From an uncultured Lachnospiraceae bacterium (lineage in GTDB: Bacteria > Bacillota > Clostridia > Lachnospirales > Lachnospiraceae), in contig CANQSN010000010.1 in the NCBI GenBank assembly GCA_947626505.1, positions 1 through 45,799 on the forward strand: 45,799 nt of DNA, given 5' to 3'. The translations under genes and the position numbers were made by a program. This document shows positions 8,452 through 18,320 of the stretch, piece after piece. How positions within the stretch are numbered: the stretch's first letter is position 1; every line of letters starts with the position of its first letter. Below the pieces are notes generated by a model, which was not told the origin of the DNA, made no database searches, and saw nothing but the letters and a program-made list of their open reading frames with translations.

Positions 8452-9276
8452 ATGGGAAATGTTATTTACTGTGAAACAGAGGAAACAACAACGCCATATG
8501 TATTCAGGGATACAAGAATTGCAGTATATTCCTATGAGGAAGTGTGTTACTATATTTTTCACAATCCATCTATCATTTCCCTGGAGGTTTTTGGTGAAGA
8601 ATTTTTACAGTGGGTTGAGGAACAGCTTCATATGAAGGAATTGGCTGATAAGCTTAGCAGTATGCATAAGGAGGGAACTACTTTAATAGAGTTTCTTAAG
8701 GTTTTGCTTCTTGAGGCAAATTATTATTCTAAAAACGAAGTTGCTCTTTTGTTTGAGAGGATGAAGACGGAGGCTTCGCTGCCAAAGGCAATACAGCTAA
8801 AGAAACAGGCGGACGGATTTTTGGATTTTCATAAATATGTGCGGGCAATACGTATTTATGACAAGATTTTGCAGGAGGAGTTAGAGCCGGAGTTTTGTTC
8901 TACTATTTATCACAATAAGGGGGTAGCGCTGTCTAAAAATTTTGAGCTTAAGGAAGCAGCGGAATGTTATAGGAAGGCTTATGAGGTTTATCCTAATGAC
9001 GTGTCCTTAAGCTGTTATTTAACAGTTTTCTTTATGTTAAACCAATGGGAGGATGCAGAGGATGAGGCGGCAAATCTGGGAGTGGATTTAGGAACATATC
9101 ACAGGATTTTAGGAGAGTATAAGAGACTTCAGGACGGTTATGAGGAGACTGCATGGTTTGAGGAGCTTGTAAAGGCAATGGAGGATAGAAGGTATGGCAG
9201 GGAGGATAAGGCTTTAAAGAGGCTGGATAAGTTAATACAGGACTGGAAGGAAGATTACAGGACGCAGATGGTCTGA
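8452..9276 (+). CDS. TPR protein of the unknown four-gene cluster
   Basis: Cytoplasmic protein of 274 residues with no known enzyme motif. ATG 8452 is chosen because AAAGGAGG ends eight bases before it; a TTG two codons upstream sits too close. Residues ~15-110 form an acidic helical head (RIAVYSYEEVCYYIFHN...QWVEEQLHMKELADKL), and residues ~115-220 carry TPR-like helix pairs (FHKYVRAIRIYDKILQEE, YHNKGVALSKNFELKEAAE, CYRKAYEVYPNDV). I recall similar proteins in other Lachnospiraceae but no studied member. It starts 15 bases after the Hsp70-like gene. TPR domains commonly dock chaperones or membrane partners, so an adaptor between its neighbours is a reasonable inference. Confidence 0.75.
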   Translation: MGNVIYCETEETTTPYVFRDTRIAVYSYEEVCYYIFHNPSIISLEVFGEEFLQWVEEQLHMKELADKLSSMHKEGTTLIEFLKVLLLEANYYSKNEVALLFERMKTEASLPKAIQLKKQADGFLDFHKYVRAIRIYDKILQEELEPEFCSTIYHNKGVALSKNFELKEAAECYRKAYEVYPNDVSLSCYLTVFFMLNQWEDAEDEAANLGVDLGTYHRILGEYKRLQDGYEETAWFEELVKAMEDRRYGREDKALKRLDKLIQDWKEDYRTQMV

Positions 9277-9345
9277 TGTAAAAGCAGTGCATTTTATGGC
9301 GTGTATTGCATAGCTTTCGTTTATAGTATAAGAAAGGATCAGTAT

Positions 9346-10548
9346 ATGAGTATTACAGATAGAATGAGGAAACGGTTTGAACGTTTCCGTAAGAAGAAGC
9401 AAAATGAGATTGAAGATGAGGTAAAAGAGGAACTTGAATTAGAAAATAATCAGGTGAAGGAAGAGGATTTTGTTCTTAATAAGATTAAAGACAGAAAGCT
9501 TACTGTAGAGGATTACAGCAACCAGATGGTTCAGACAAGCTATCAGCTTGATTGCAAGAAGCTGGAATATGAACAGGTTACAGCATATCTTACGGACATA
9601 CAGTTGATTGACCAGATGACTGAGGAGGAGCGAGACAATGTGCAGGCGGTTGCATTTAAGATTGCAACTTTAAGCAAGGACAGAGAGGATATGAGGAATG
9701 AGGGTAAAAATCTTACCCAGCTTCAGTTCCGTTTTATGCAGCTTCATGAGCATGAGATTAAGGATGGCATAAAGCATATGGAGGAACAGGAGAGTTATGC
9801 AGCGGATATACGTTCTGATTTGCAAAAGCTGGAGGAGGAGAAGGTAAACTTAAGATACGAAGAAAAATATTATTTAGAGAAGCTTAACAATTTGAAAATG
9901 ATTACATTTTCCGGTATTTTTCTTGCTGTAATCGCAGCGGGAATTACAGGATTTATATATATGCAGTATGTGTTTGATGTAATGTTTGTGCTTTTGGTTA
10001 TTGTATTTTTGCTTGCAGTAGTTGGAACACTGGTATTTGTTAAATACCGCAATGTGAATTATGCTCTTGCATATTGCAGGAAGCAGCAGGCAAGGGCGGT
10101 TCAGTTGATTAACAAGATAAAGATTAAATGGGTTAATAATACTTCAACACTTGATTATCTCTATTCCAAATACAATGTAGGCAGCAGCCATGAGCTTATG
10201 TATCTGTGGGAGCAGTATCAGATTATTTTGGATAATGAGGAGAAATACAAGCGTTCGTCAAGAGAACTAAACCACTATGGGGATTTGCTGGTTAAACAGC
10301 TTCAGAATATTGGGGTGCATGACGCAGACATATGGATTAACCAAACGGAGGCGCTGATTGATTCGAGGGAGATGGTGGAAGTAACGCACAGTTTAAATGT
10401 AAGGCGTCAGAAGCTTAGGGAGGAAATGGAATATGATGAGGATGTTATGGAATTGGCAGCCTCTGCAATTCGTGAGCATTTGCAAAAACATCCTGAGGAG
10501 GCGGGCATTGTGCAGAAGATTTTGAGTCCATATAAGCTTAGAGTATAG
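9346..10548 (+). CDS. Two-TM membrane protein with long cytoplasmic coiled coils
   Basis: 400 residues. ATG 9346 has AGAAAGGA seven bases upstream; an in-frame GTG at 9301 has none. The N-terminus is very basic (RMRKRFERFRKKK), then highly charged heptad-rich helices to ~184. A hairpin of two hydrophobic segments follows (~185-205 and ~210-232, with only a short turn), then a second charged coiled coil (~240-400). By the positive-inside rule both ends should be cytoplasmic. There is no catalytic motif. As the last gene of the cluster it could anchor the repeat and Hsp70-like proteins to the membrane; this is inference. Loosely similar layouts occur in membrane-shaping or scaffold proteins, so function stays open. 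Confidence 0.75.
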   Translation: MSITDRMRKRFERFRKKKQNEIEDEVKEELELENNQVKEEDFVLNKIKDRKLTVEDYSNQMVQTSYQLDCKKLEYEQVTAYLTDIQLIDQMTEEERDNVQAVAFKIATLSKDREDMRNEGKNLTQLQFRFMQLHEHEIKDGIKHMEEQESYAADIRSDLQKLEEEKVNLRYEEKYYLEKLNNLKMITFSGIFLAVIAAGITGFIYMQYVFDVMFVLLVIVFLLAVVGTLVFVKYRNVNYALAYCRKQQARAVQLINKIKIKWVNNTSTLDYLYSKYNVGSSHELMYLWEQYQIILDNEEKYKRSSRELNHYGDLLVKQLQNIGVHDADIWINQTEALIDSREMVEVTHSLNVRRQKLREEMEYDEDVMELAASAIREHLQKHPEEAGIVQKILSPYKLRV

Positions 10549-10563
10549 TATTTATGGGAAATC

Positions 10564-10592
10564 TTGATTTCAGATAGAATTCGGTATATAAT
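10564..10592 (+). promoter_or_regulatory. Sigma-A promoter of valS
   Basis: TTGATT (10564-10569), 17-bp spacer, perfect TATAAT (10587-10592). Transcription should begin near 10599, leaving a leader of about 40 nt, too short for a T-box. valS therefore appears not to be controlled by tRNA-sensing here, unlike many Firmicutes synthetase genes. Confidence 0.65.
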
Positions 10593-10638
10593 TATAAGAT
10601 AGTGGCTATTTAATTATGACAATGGAGGACTTTGAAAT

Positions 10639-13284
10639 ATGAGTAAGGAATTGGAGAAGAATTATGCTCCCAGGGATATTGAGGATAGATTGTATAAAAA
10701 ATGGATTGAGAAGGGGTATTTTCACGCAGAAGTTGACCGAAGCAAAAAGCCTTTTACAATTGTGATGCCGCCTCCTAATATTACAGGACAGCTTCACATG
10801 GGACATGCTTTAGATAATACTATGCAGGATATTTTAATACGTTTTAAGAGAATGCAGGGATATAACGCTTTGTGGCAGCCCGGTACAGATCATGCGAGTA
10901 TCGCTACAGAAGTAAAGATTATAGACGCCCTTAAGGAAGAGGGAATTGACAAGGATGAGTTAGGCAGGGAAGGCTTTTTAGAACGGGCGTGGGAATGGAA
11001 GAAGGAATATGGAGGACGTATCATTAACCAGCTTAAGAAGATGGGTTCTTCAGCAGACTGGGACAGGGAACGCTTTACCATGGATGAAGGTTGTTCTGAA
11101 GCGGTTAAGGATGTATTTGTAAAATTATATGATAAGAAGCTGATTTATAAGGGTTCAAGATTGATTAACTGGTGTCCTGTGTGTCAGACCTCCATAAGTG
11201 ATGCAGAGGTTGAACACAAGGATATGGAGGGACATTTTTGGCATATAAATTATCCGGTTGTAGGAGAGGAAGGAAGGTTTTTGGAGATTGCCACAACAAG
11301 ACCGGAGACTATGCTTGGCGATACCGCAGTAGCAGTAAATGCTGAGGACGAGCGTTATAAGGATTTGATTGGTAAGATGGTAAAGCTGCCATTAACTGAC
11401 AGGGAGATTCCTGTTATTGCTGATGAACATGCTGATATGGAGAAGGGAACAGGTGTTGTTAAGATTACTCCGGCTCATGATCCTAATGATTATGAGGTTG
11501 GAAAACGCCATAATCTTCCTGAGATTAATATGCTGAATGATGACGGTACAATTGCGGCAGTTGGCGGCAAGTATGCAGGTATGGATCGCTTTGAAGCTAG
11601 GAATGCTATTCTTCACGATTTGGAGGAATTGGGACTTTTGGTGGAGACAGAGGAGCTTGTTCACAGTGTGGGTACCCATGACCGTTGCGGAACTGCTATC
11701 GAGCCTATGATTAAGCCTCAGTGGTTTGTTGCCATGAAGGAGCTTGCAAAGCCTGCTATTGAGGCGGTTAAGAGTGGAGAGTTAAAGCTTATTCCTGAGC
11801 GTATGGATAAGATATATTATAATTGGCTTGAGAACATTAGGGACTGGTGTATTTCAAGGCAGCTTTGGTGGGGACACAGGATTCCGGCTTACTACTGTGA
11901 TGATTGCGGCGAGATGGTTGTATCAAAGGAAACTGTAAAGGTTTGCCCAAAGTGCGGATGCAGTCATATGAAGCAGGATGAGGATACTCTTGATACATGG
12001 TTTTCGTCCGCATTATGGCCATTTTCAACTTTGGGGTGGCCGGAAGAAACAGAGGCTTATGATTATTTTTATCCTACAGATGTGCTGGTTACAGGATATG
12101 ATATTGTGTTTTTCTGGGTAATTCGTATGGTATTTTCGGGTATAGAGCATACGGGAAAGCTGCCATTTCATACTGTTCTTTTTCATGGTCTGGTGAGGGA
12201 TGAGCTGGGCAGGAAGATGAGTAAGTCTTTGGGCAATGGTATTGATCCCCTTGAGGTTATTGAGAAATATGGCGCAGACGCCCTTAGATTTACATTAGTT
12301 ACAGGTAACGCTCCCGGTAATGATATGCGTTTTTACTGGGAGAGGGTAGAGGCAAGCCGCAATTTTGCCAACAAGGTTTGGAATGCCAGCAGATTTATTA
12401 TGATGAATATAGAGAAGGAAGATTATTCCAATGTCACTCTTGATGAGCTTACTGATGCGGATAAGTGGATTTTATCTAAGGTTAATAAGCTGGCGCAGGA
12501 GGTTACTGACAATATGGATAAGTATGAGCTTGGTATTGCGGTTACTAAGCTTAACAGTTTTATCTGGGAGGAATTTTGTGACTGGTATATCGAGATGGTA
12601 AAACCAAGGCTTTATAATGATGAAGATGAGACAAAGGCGGCGGCGTTATGGACGCTTAATACAGTGTTAATCCAGTCATTAAAGCTTCTGCATCCTTATA
12701 TGCCATTTATTACAGAGGAGATTTTCTGTAATTTACAGGATAAGGAGGATTCTATTATGGTGTCCGACTGGCCGGTATATAAGAAGGAATGGAGCTTTGA
12801 TAAAGAGGAGACAGAAGTGGAGCTTATGAAAAATGCTGTCCGTAATATAAGAAACCTGCGCTCAGAGATGAATGTGGCGCCAAGCCGGAAAGCAGCGGTT
12901 TATGTGGTTTCAGATGAGCAATCAGTAAGAGATACCTTTGAAAAGGGTAAGGTGTTTTTTGCTACACTGGCATATGCTTCAGAGGTCTTTATCCAAAAGG
13001 ATAAAGAAGGTATTGATGAGGATGCAGTATCAACTATTGTACCGAAAGCGGACATTTATATGCCATTTGCAGATTTAGTGGATATAGATAAGGAGCTTGC
13101 GCGTCTTGATAAGGAGAGGGGACGTTTGCAGGGTGAGATTAAGCGCTGCGAGGGTATGCTTTCAAATGAGAAGTTTGTGTCTAAGGCGCCCACTGCCAAG
13201 ATTGAAGAAGAAAAGGGCAAGCTTGCCAAATATACTGATATGCTAAAACAGGTTGAGGAGCGTTTAAGCTCTCTTAAAAAGTAG
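10639..13284 (+). CDS. valS: Valyl-tRNA synthetase
   Basis: Class I aminoacyl-tRNA synthetase that charges tRNA-Val and edits misactivated threonine. The HIGH signature appears as HMGH (53-56) inside [14 protein letters not shown], and KMSKS is at 526-530. The CP1 editing domain ([13 protein letters not shown]...[19 protein letters not shown]) and two CxxC zinc-knuckle pairs (CPVC; CDDC with CPKC) are intact. The C-terminal coiled coil that clamps the tRNA ([20 protein letters not shown]...) is also present. The length of 881 residues is standard. ATG 10639 follows AATGGAGG. It heads a run of co-directional genes through greA, fapA-like and folC. Confidence 0.98.
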   Translation: MSKELEKNYAPRDIEDRLYKKWIEKGYFHAEVDRSKKPFTIVMPPPNITGQLHMGHALDNTMQDILIRFKRMQGYNALWQPGTDHASIATEVKIIDALKEEGIDKDELGREGFLERAWEWKKEYGGRIINQLKKMGSSADWDRERFTMDEGCSEAVKDVFVKLYDKKLIYKGSRLINWCPVCQTSISDAEVEHKDMEGHFWHINYPVVGEEGRFLEIATTRPETMLGDTAVAVNAEDERYKDLIGKMVKLPLTDREIPVIADEHADMEKGTGVVKITPAHDPNDYEVGKRHNLPEINMLNDDGTIAAVGGKYAGMDRFEARNAILHDLEELGLLVETEELVHSVGTHDRCGTAIEPMIKPQWFVAMKELAKPAIEAVKSGELKLIPERMDKIYYNWLENIRDWCISRQLWWGHRIPAYYCDDCGEMVVSKETVKVCPKCGCSHMKQDEDTLDTWFSSALWPFSTLGWPEETEAYDYFYPTDVLVTGYDIVFFWVIRMVFSGIEHTGKLPFHTVLFHGLVRDELGRKMSKSLGNGIDPLEVIEKYGADALRFTLVTGNAPGNDMRFYWERVEASRNFANKVWNASRFIMMNIEKEDYSNVTLDELTDADKWILSKVNKLAQEVTDNMDKYELGIAVTKLNSFIWEEFCDWYIEMVKPRLYNDEDETKAAALWTLNTVLIQSLKLLHPYMPFITEEIFCNLQDKEDSIMVSDWPVYKKEWSFDKEETEVELMKNAVRNIRNLRSEMNVAPSRKAAVYVVSDEQSVRDTFEKGKVFFATLAYASEVFIQKDKEGIDEDAVSTIVPKADIYMPFADLVDIDKELARLDKERGRLQGEIKRCEGMLSNEKFVSKAPTAKIEEEKGKLAKYTDMLKQVEERLSSLKK

Positions 13285-13324
13285 AAAAAAATTAAAAATC
13301 ATGAGATAATCAGGGAGTAGAATA

Positions 13325-13828
13325 ATGTATGATGAATTGACTAAAAGTGATATCAAAAAAATGGAAGAGGAGATAGAGCACAGGAAGGTAGTACTCCGCC
13401 ATGAGCTTTTAGAGCATGTGAAGACAGCAAGAGCCCAAGGGGATTTGAGTGAGAATTTCGAGTATTATGCGGCAAAAAAGGAAAAAAATAAAAATGAAAG
13501 CCGGATACGTTATTTAGAGAGAATGATTCGTACTGCAAAGATTATAGAGGAAGATGAAAATGATGATGTTGTAGGCTTAAATACTCGCGTCACTATTTAT
13601 ATTCCTGAAGATGACGAGGAGGAAACCTATAAGATTGTCACAACTGTAAGGGGCGATACGTTAAATGGACGAATAAGTAATATATCTCCTCTTGGCAAAG
13701 CATTGATGGGGCATAAAGCGGGCGATACGGTGACTATAAATGTAAACGACAGATTCAGTTATGAGGCAGAGGTTAGAAAAGTAGAGAAAATCGGTGAAGA
13801 GGACACTGATGAAATACAGAAATTTTAG
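13325..13828 (+). CDS. greA: Transcription elongation factor GreA
   Basis: Rescues backtracked RNA polymerase by stimulating transcript cleavage through the secondary channel. The N-terminal coiled-coil finger carries QGDLSENFEYYAAKKEK, in which Asp-Leu-Ser-Glu-Asn matches the acidic tip of the family. The C-terminal FKBP-like domain ends at GHKAGDTVTINV. 167 residues is slightly longer than usual because of an acidic tail (EKIGEEDTDEIQKF). The gene lies 40 bases after valS and 21 bases before the next gene, so it probably shares the valS transcript. Confidence 0.95.
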   Translation: MYDELTKSDIKKMEEEIEHRKVVLRHELLEHVKTARAQGDLSENFEYYAAKKEKNKNESRIRYLERMIRTAKIIEEDENDDVVGLNTRVTIYIPEDDEEETYKIVTTVRGDTLNGRISNISPLGKALMGHKAGDTVTINVNDRFSYEAEVRKVEKIGEEDTDEIQKF

Positions 13829-13849
13829 ATACGAAAGTGAGGGGTGTTT

Positions 13850-15280
13850 ATGGAAAAATCAACACAGGAAATGGAAAAAATAGAAAAGGAACTGGAAACT
13901 TTAAGGGTTGGAATAGTTACAATTAGTGAGGATGATATGAGAGCCTCAATTGAGGTTTATGAGCCGAGTGACGATTCTTCTGTTACGCTTGATATGATTA
14001 AGGAAATGTTAGATGACGAGGGAGTAAAGGCAGGGATTGACGAAGAGGTAATTAAGAGCATTATTTCTGAAAAGCGTTACGGAGAATCAATTCAGGTGGC
14101 ATTTGGAAAAGCTGCAGAGGATGGAATGGACGGTAAGTACATTTACCATTTTAATACTCATCCGAGGTCTTCGCCTAAGCTTATGGAGGATGGCTCTGTG
14201 GATTACCGTAACCTTGAGTGCTTTGAGGGCGTGCAAAAGGATCAGCTTATTGCTGAGTACCAGCCTGAAACTTCGGGTGAGGACGGATATGATGTAAGAG
14301 GCAATGTGCTTACTGCCAAGCGGGGAAGACCGCTGCCGGCTATACGCGGCAAGCATATTTACAAAAACGAGGACAGCACTAAGTTTTATTCGGATATTGA
14401 CGGTAAGATTACATATGACGATATGACCGACAGGATTAGCATTACTGATGTGTATGTTGTTTCCGGAGATGTGGATTCATCTACAGGTAATATTAAGTTT
14501 AAGGGCAATATTGAGATTTTAGGTTCAGTCTGTTCAGGATTTATGGTGGAGGCTGCCGGTTCTGTGGTTATAGACGGAATTGTTGAGTCGGCTACTATTA
14601 AGTCCGGAGGTAATATTATTATAAGAAAAGGCATGAACGGTAATGGCAGAGGAATTATTATTGCCGGAGGCAACGTTGAGGGAGGTTTCTTTGAACAGGC
14701 AAATATAGAATGCGGCGGCTACCTGCATGCCAATTCTATTATGAACTGTTACATTGATTGCAAGGATGAGGTTGAGCTTTCTGGTACAAAGGGCGTACTG
14801 CTTGCAGGGCGTGTCAGGGCGTTAAAGGGAGTTAAGGCGAACAACATTGGAAATGAGGCCGAGGTTCCTACATACATAAAGGTTGGATTAGACCCTAAGA
14901 TGCGGCAGCGTTTTGAGGTATTGCGCAGGGATCAGGATTTGTTAAAGAGAGAGATTGAGAAGATTACAAATGCTCAGGAGAAGCTTAAGACAACGGTGGT
15001 GCCGCCCGAGCAAAAGGCTGTTATGGCTGATAACGCCAGAATGCTTATGAGGACTAAGATTACAAAAAGCACAGAGCTTGAGAAGCTTAGAGTTGAGAGT
15101 GAGGAGCTTGAGCAGCAGTTTGAGGTTGGAAAACATGCGGCTGTGGTTGTGGCAAACTGGGTTCATGCGGGTTGCTCCGTAACTATAAACGGTGCGACTA
15201 ACAATGTGAAAGAGGATATAAGGGGAGTAGTATTTACCTTCCGCAAGGGCAACGTTATTATGGGATATAATGGAATGTAG
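13850..15280 (+). CDS. FapA-like DUF342 beta-helix protein
   Basis: A member of the DUF342/FapA family (476 residues from ATG 13850, which GAGGGG precedes by about six bases; GTG 13844 overlaps that site). The N-terminal ~120 residues are acidic and mixed alpha/beta. Residues ~125-340 form the glycine-rich right-handed beta-helix typical of the family, with regular VSGDVDSSTGNIKFKGNIEI, SGGNIIIRKG and IIAGGNVEGG turns. Residues ~345-410 are a coiled coil (RRDQDLLKREIEKI). The C-terminus returns to strands. Vibrio FapA affects FlhF/pole function; many Firmicutes have copies with no known role. No flagellar genes are visible here, so the flagellar name should not be transferred. Translation is closely spaced with greA and folC. 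Confidence 0.88.
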   Translation: MEKSTQEMEKIEKELETLRVGIVTISEDDMRASIEVYEPSDDSSVTLDMIKEMLDDEGVKAGIDEEVIKSIISEKRYGESIQVAFGKAAEDGMDGKYIYHFNTHPRSSPKLMEDGSVDYRNLECFEGVQKDQLIAEYQPETSGEDGYDVRGNVLTAKRGRPLPAIRGKHIYKNEDSTKFYSDIDGKITYDDMTDRISITDVYVVSGDVDSSTGNIKFKGNIEILGSVCSGFMVEAAGSVVIDGIVESATIKSGGNIIIRKGMNGNGRGIIIAGGNVEGGFFEQANIECGGYLHANSIMNCYIDCKDEVELSGTKGVLLAGRVRALKGVKANNIGNEAEVPTYIKVGLDPKMRQRFEVLRRDQDLLKREIEKITNAQEKLKTTVVPPEQKAVMADNARMLMRTKITKSTELEKLRVESEELEQQFEVGKHAAVVVANWVHAGCSVTINGATNNVKEDIRGVVFTFRKGNVIMGYNGM

Positions 15281-15300
15281 AAAATGTGAGGAAGCTTAAA

Positions 15301-16593
15301 ATGGAATATGAAAAAGCAGTACAAAATCTGCTTAATACGCCGCGGTATAAAAAGAAGGCTGACTGTAAGGGAATTGCCAGATTGCTTGGTCTGCTTGGAC
15401 GCCCCCATGAGAATTTTTATATTATACATGTGGCGGGAACGAATGGAAAGGGTTCTGTTTGTGAATATTTATCACGAATAGGGCAGCATTTGGGGTATGC
15501 GATGGGTATGTTTACCTCGCCCCATTTGACGGATATTCGTGAAAGGTTTCAGATAAACAATAATCTGATGGGCAAAGAGCAGTTTATTAAGTATTATAAA
15601 AAAGTAAAAGAGGCAGAGCAGGCATTGCGTGAGGAGGGCGGACTGCCTGCCACTTTTTTTGAGTTGGTTTTTGCCATGGCAATGTGCTATTTTTCCGATT
15701 CCGGTGTGGATTATGCAATTGTAGAAGCCGGAATTGGAGGTAAGAGCGATACTACTAATGTTGTAAATCCTGTACTTAGCATAATTACAGCAATCGGTCT
15801 TGACCATATGGCTTTATTAGGAGATACTTTAGAAGCTATTGCAATTGAAAAGGCGGGGATTATGCGCAAGGGAGTCCCTGTGGTTGCGAGCAGGCAATAT
15901 GGCGGGGTGAGAGATATATTATGTCAAAGCGCAGTAAATATTGGCGCCATTTGTCATTTTACAGATGAGTTTGACATACAGATTTTGAAAAATAATCCTA
16001 AGGGGATTGATTTTTCAATAGATAGTGGTTATGATAGTAAGAGCTTGTTTCATACAAATATGTGTGGAATATATCAGGCGGAAAATGCAGCTACGGCTAT
16101 TATGGCGTCGGTTGTTTTGTGGAAAGCAGGCATTTCACAGCTTAAAGAGCCTGTGGCTAAGGCTTTTTGGCCGGCTAGGATGGAGCAGATATATGAAGGC
16201 TTTTATGTGGATGGCGCCCATAATCTACAAGCGGTCGAGGCGTTTTGCATGACGCTTGAGAAGAGTTTTGGTGATTCAGGCAGGATTTTTCTATATGCTG
16301 TGGCAAATGACAAAGATGACGAGACGATGGTTGCAGAGCTTTTGAGGATGCGTCCAAAGGCGTTTGTCATAACCCGTATTAATGGGGAGAGGGCTACGGA
16401 TGAAAAACAGGTTTTAGAATGTATAAAGCGGGCGGGAAAGAAGTATGGACTAGTCTTGCCTGATGTGATTATTGATGAACCGAATATTGCCAGAGCGGTG
16501 GATTTGGCTAAGGAACAGCAGGAAAGCAAAGATATTATTTTTGCAGTAGGCTCGCTGTATTTGGCGGCAGCAATTAAAGATATGAATGTCTAA
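15301..16593 (+). CDS. folC: Folylpolyglutamate synthase / dihydrofolate synthase family
   Basis: Mur-ligase-type enzyme that adds glutamates to folates, and in many bacteria also forms dihydrofolate from dihydropteroate. The P-loop is GTNGKGS (46-52) in HVAGTNGKGS, followed by SPHLTDIRERFQIN and the Mg-binding YAIVEAGIGGKSDTTNV; the C-terminal Mur domain contains DGAHN. ATG 15301 is preferred because GAGGA lies eight bases upstream; the GTG at 15286 would place the start within that site. 430 residues is normal. It starts 20 bases after the DUF342 gene. No other folate gene is nearby, so bifunctionality cannot be judged. Confidence 0.93.
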   Translation: MEYEKAVQNLLNTPRYKKKADCKGIARLLGLLGRPHENFYIIHVAGTNGKGSVCEYLSRIGQHLGYAMGMFTSPHLTDIRERFQINNNLMGKEQFIKYYKKVKEAEQALREEGGLPATFFELVFAMAMCYFSDSGVDYAIVEAGIGGKSDTTNVVNPVLSIITAIGLDHMALLGDTLEAIAIEKAGIMRKGVPVVASRQYGGVRDILCQSAVNIGAICHFTDEFDIQILKNNPKGIDFSIDSGYDSKSLFHTNMCGIYQAENAATAIMASVVLWKAGISQLKEPVAKAFWPARMEQIYEGFYVDGAHNLQAVEAFCMTLEKSFGDSGRIFLYAVANDKDDETMVAELLRMRPKAFVITRINGERATDEKQVLECIKRAGKKYGLVLPDVIIDEPNIARAVDLAKEQQESKDIIFAVGSLYLAAAIKDMNV

Positions 16594-16646
16594 GGCAGAT
16601 TAATGTGATATTTAAAGTTTTATTAATATAAGTATAGGAGGATAGT

Positions 16647-16796
16647 ATGATTAACTTTGATGAAGAGATTAAGAAATTTAAGCCAAGCTTGGAGATTGGC
16701 GATGTAGAGAGTACCATTTACGACAATGAGATGCAGGATATTATGGATGTTATGCAGCAGGTGAATAGAGGGCAGATTAAGGATGAGAATCAATAA
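16647..16796 (+). CDS. Small acidic protein upstream of the zinc-ribbon/TPR gene
   Basis: A 49-residue ORF with a strong AGGAGG (16637-16642) five bases before ATG 16647. The product begins MINFDEEIKKFKPSLEIGDV and is acidic and helical, with no cysteine or membrane segment. The stop overlaps the ribosome binding site of the next gene (AAGGTGG from 16796), which indicates translational coupling. Function unknown; a small partner of the downstream membrane protein is a guess from the coupling. Confidence 0.7.
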   Translation: MINFDEEIKKFKPSLEIGDVESTIYDNEMQDIMDVMQQVNRGQIKDENQ

Positions 16797-16808
16797 GGTG
16801 GTAATGAG

Positions 16809-18224
16809 ATGAATTGTATGAGATGTGGCGGTCCGCTGCTTATTACAGGCTATTGCAGCCAATGCGGATTGAGTGAAGATTATGTAAAGAAGTGTATAAG
16901 GACGTCCAATTATTACTATAACAGAGGATTGGATAAGGCGATAGTAAGAGACCTGTCCGGAGCAATCGTGGAACTCAAAAAATCTCTGCGTTATAATAAA
17001 AAGAATATTATAGCAAGAAATCTTCTGGGGCTTTGTTACCACGAAATGGGAGAGATTGTACTGGCTTTAAGCGAATGGGTTATAAGCACCCATTTTCAGC
17101 CGAATGATAATGAGGCGGATGATTACATAAAGTCTATTCAGAACAATCCGGCGAGGTTGGACGAGGTAAATACAACCATACGCAAGTATAATCAGACGTT
17201 GACATATTTGCGTCAGGGTGATTATGATTTAGCCCTGATTCAGCTTAAACGGGTTTTGGGATTAAGTCCCAATTTTGTAAATGGGCATTTGCTTTTGGCG
17301 CTTTTGTTTATTAAAACAGACAATAAGGAGAGGGCAAAAAAGGCGTTGAGAAGGGTTCTGCGTATTGACGCCAACAATACTCTGGCATTAAAGTATTATC
17401 GGGAGATTGCAGGTAATCCGGGTATAAGCCGCCATGCGGAGAGTGCTGATAGAGCAAACAGTAAACGCAGCCAGTCGGAGGAGAAGGATGAGCCTAAGCT
17501 TAAACACCGCGAGATTGAGTCCGGCAGTCGTTTATCCATTGACCAGTATGTGGAGTCCTCCAACAATAAGTATACATTTATCGGTATTGTGGTTGGACTG
17601 CTTGTGGGAATTGCTGTTATGTATTTTCTGTTTATACCTCAGAAGACGGACGAGCTGGCAGACAGCTACGATACATTAAAGCAGGAGTATAATGAGGAGT
17701 TATCCAGCAAAAACAAAGATATTTCCTCTTTGAAGTCAGATAAGGATTCAATGCAGGACAGTATTGACCAACTGACAGCAGAGCTTAATAAATTAACCGG
17801 TGAATCTTCAAGCGGCAATGTATTTGAAAATATTATAAATGCAGCAAAATCTTACATAGATACTGATAAGGAAAAATGCGCAGAGTATTTGGTTAAGGTT
17901 GATATTGATAAAGTGGATTCAAAGGACGCCAAGAAGCTATATAATCAGTTATATGCGAGCGTTATGCCGGGAATTTCAACTGAATATTATAATCGGGGAT
18001 ATTCAGCTTTGATGGCAGGTAATTATGAAGAAGCGTTAAAGCAGCTTAAATTGGCTGTTGAGTATGATGAAGAAAATGATAATGCGTTATTCTATCTTGG
18101 GCGTACTTACCATTATATGCATGAGGATGATGAGGCAAAGAAGTATTATCAACAGGTTATGACAAAGTTTCCGGATTCCAGAAGAGCTTCACAGGCAGAA
18201 GGACATTTGAATGAATTAAGCTAA
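16809..18224 (+). CDS. Zinc-ribbon, TPR, single-TM, coiled-coil, TPR protein
   Basis: 471 residues with an unusual chain of domains. N-terminal zinc ribbon with Cys3, Cys6, Cys16 and Cys19 (CMRCGG...YCSQCG). Cytoplasmic TPRs occupy ~33-200 (DLSGAIVELKKSLRYNKKN; YDLALIQLKRVLGLSPNF; KERAKKALRRVLRIDANN). A basic/acidic linker follows, then one transmembrane helix at ~256-276. An extracytoplasmic coiled coil spans ~283-330, and a second TPR set ~390-465 (YEEALKQLKLAVEYDEENDN). TPRs therefore face both sides of the membrane. I recall related proteins in other Lachnospiraceae; none has a known role. ATG 16809 follows AAGGTGG. It ends at a good terminator. Confidence 0.8.
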   Translation: MNCMRCGGPLLITGYCSQCGLSEDYVKKCIRTSNYYYNRGLDKAIVRDLSGAIVELKKSLRYNKKNIIARNLLGLCYHEMGEIVLALSEWVISTHFQPNDNEADDYIKSIQNNPARLDEVNTTIRKYNQTLTYLRQGDYDLALIQLKRVLGLSPNFVNGHLLLALLFIKTDNKERAKKALRRVLRIDANNTLALKYYREIAGNPGISRHAESADRANSKRSQSEEKDEPKLKHREIESGSRLSIDQYVESSNNKYTFIGIVVGLLVGIAVMYFLFIPQKTDELADSYDTLKQEYNEELSSKNKDISSLKSDKDSMQDSIDQLTAELNKLTGESSSGNVFENIINAAKSYIDTDKEKCAEYLVKVDIDKVDSKDAKKLYNQLYASVMPGISTEYYNRGYSALMAGNYEEALKQLKLAVEYDEENDNALFYLGRTYHYMHEDDEAKKYYQQVMTKFPDSRRASQAEGHLNELS

Positions 18225-18250
18225 TGATCGTTATATCAGATTAGGTACAG

Positions 18251-18288
18251 AAGAAGGCATTTAATATTAAGATGCCTTCTTTTATTTT
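18251..18288 (+). terminator. Intrinsic terminator after the zinc-ribbon/TPR gene
   Basis: 9-bp perfect stem AGAAGGCAT (18252-18260) and ATGCCTTCT (18272-18280), loop of 11 nt, then TTTATTTT. It lies only ~30 bases before spoIIAA, leaving little room for a separate spoIIA promoter. Confidence 0.85.
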
Positions 18289-18320
18289 GTCAAAAAATAG
18301 ATTTTTTAGGAGGTATGGCA

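Noticed and set aside
10549-10638. Possible T-box leader before valS
   Set aside because: Only about 40 nt lie between the predicted transcription start and valS, and no T-box sequence is present.
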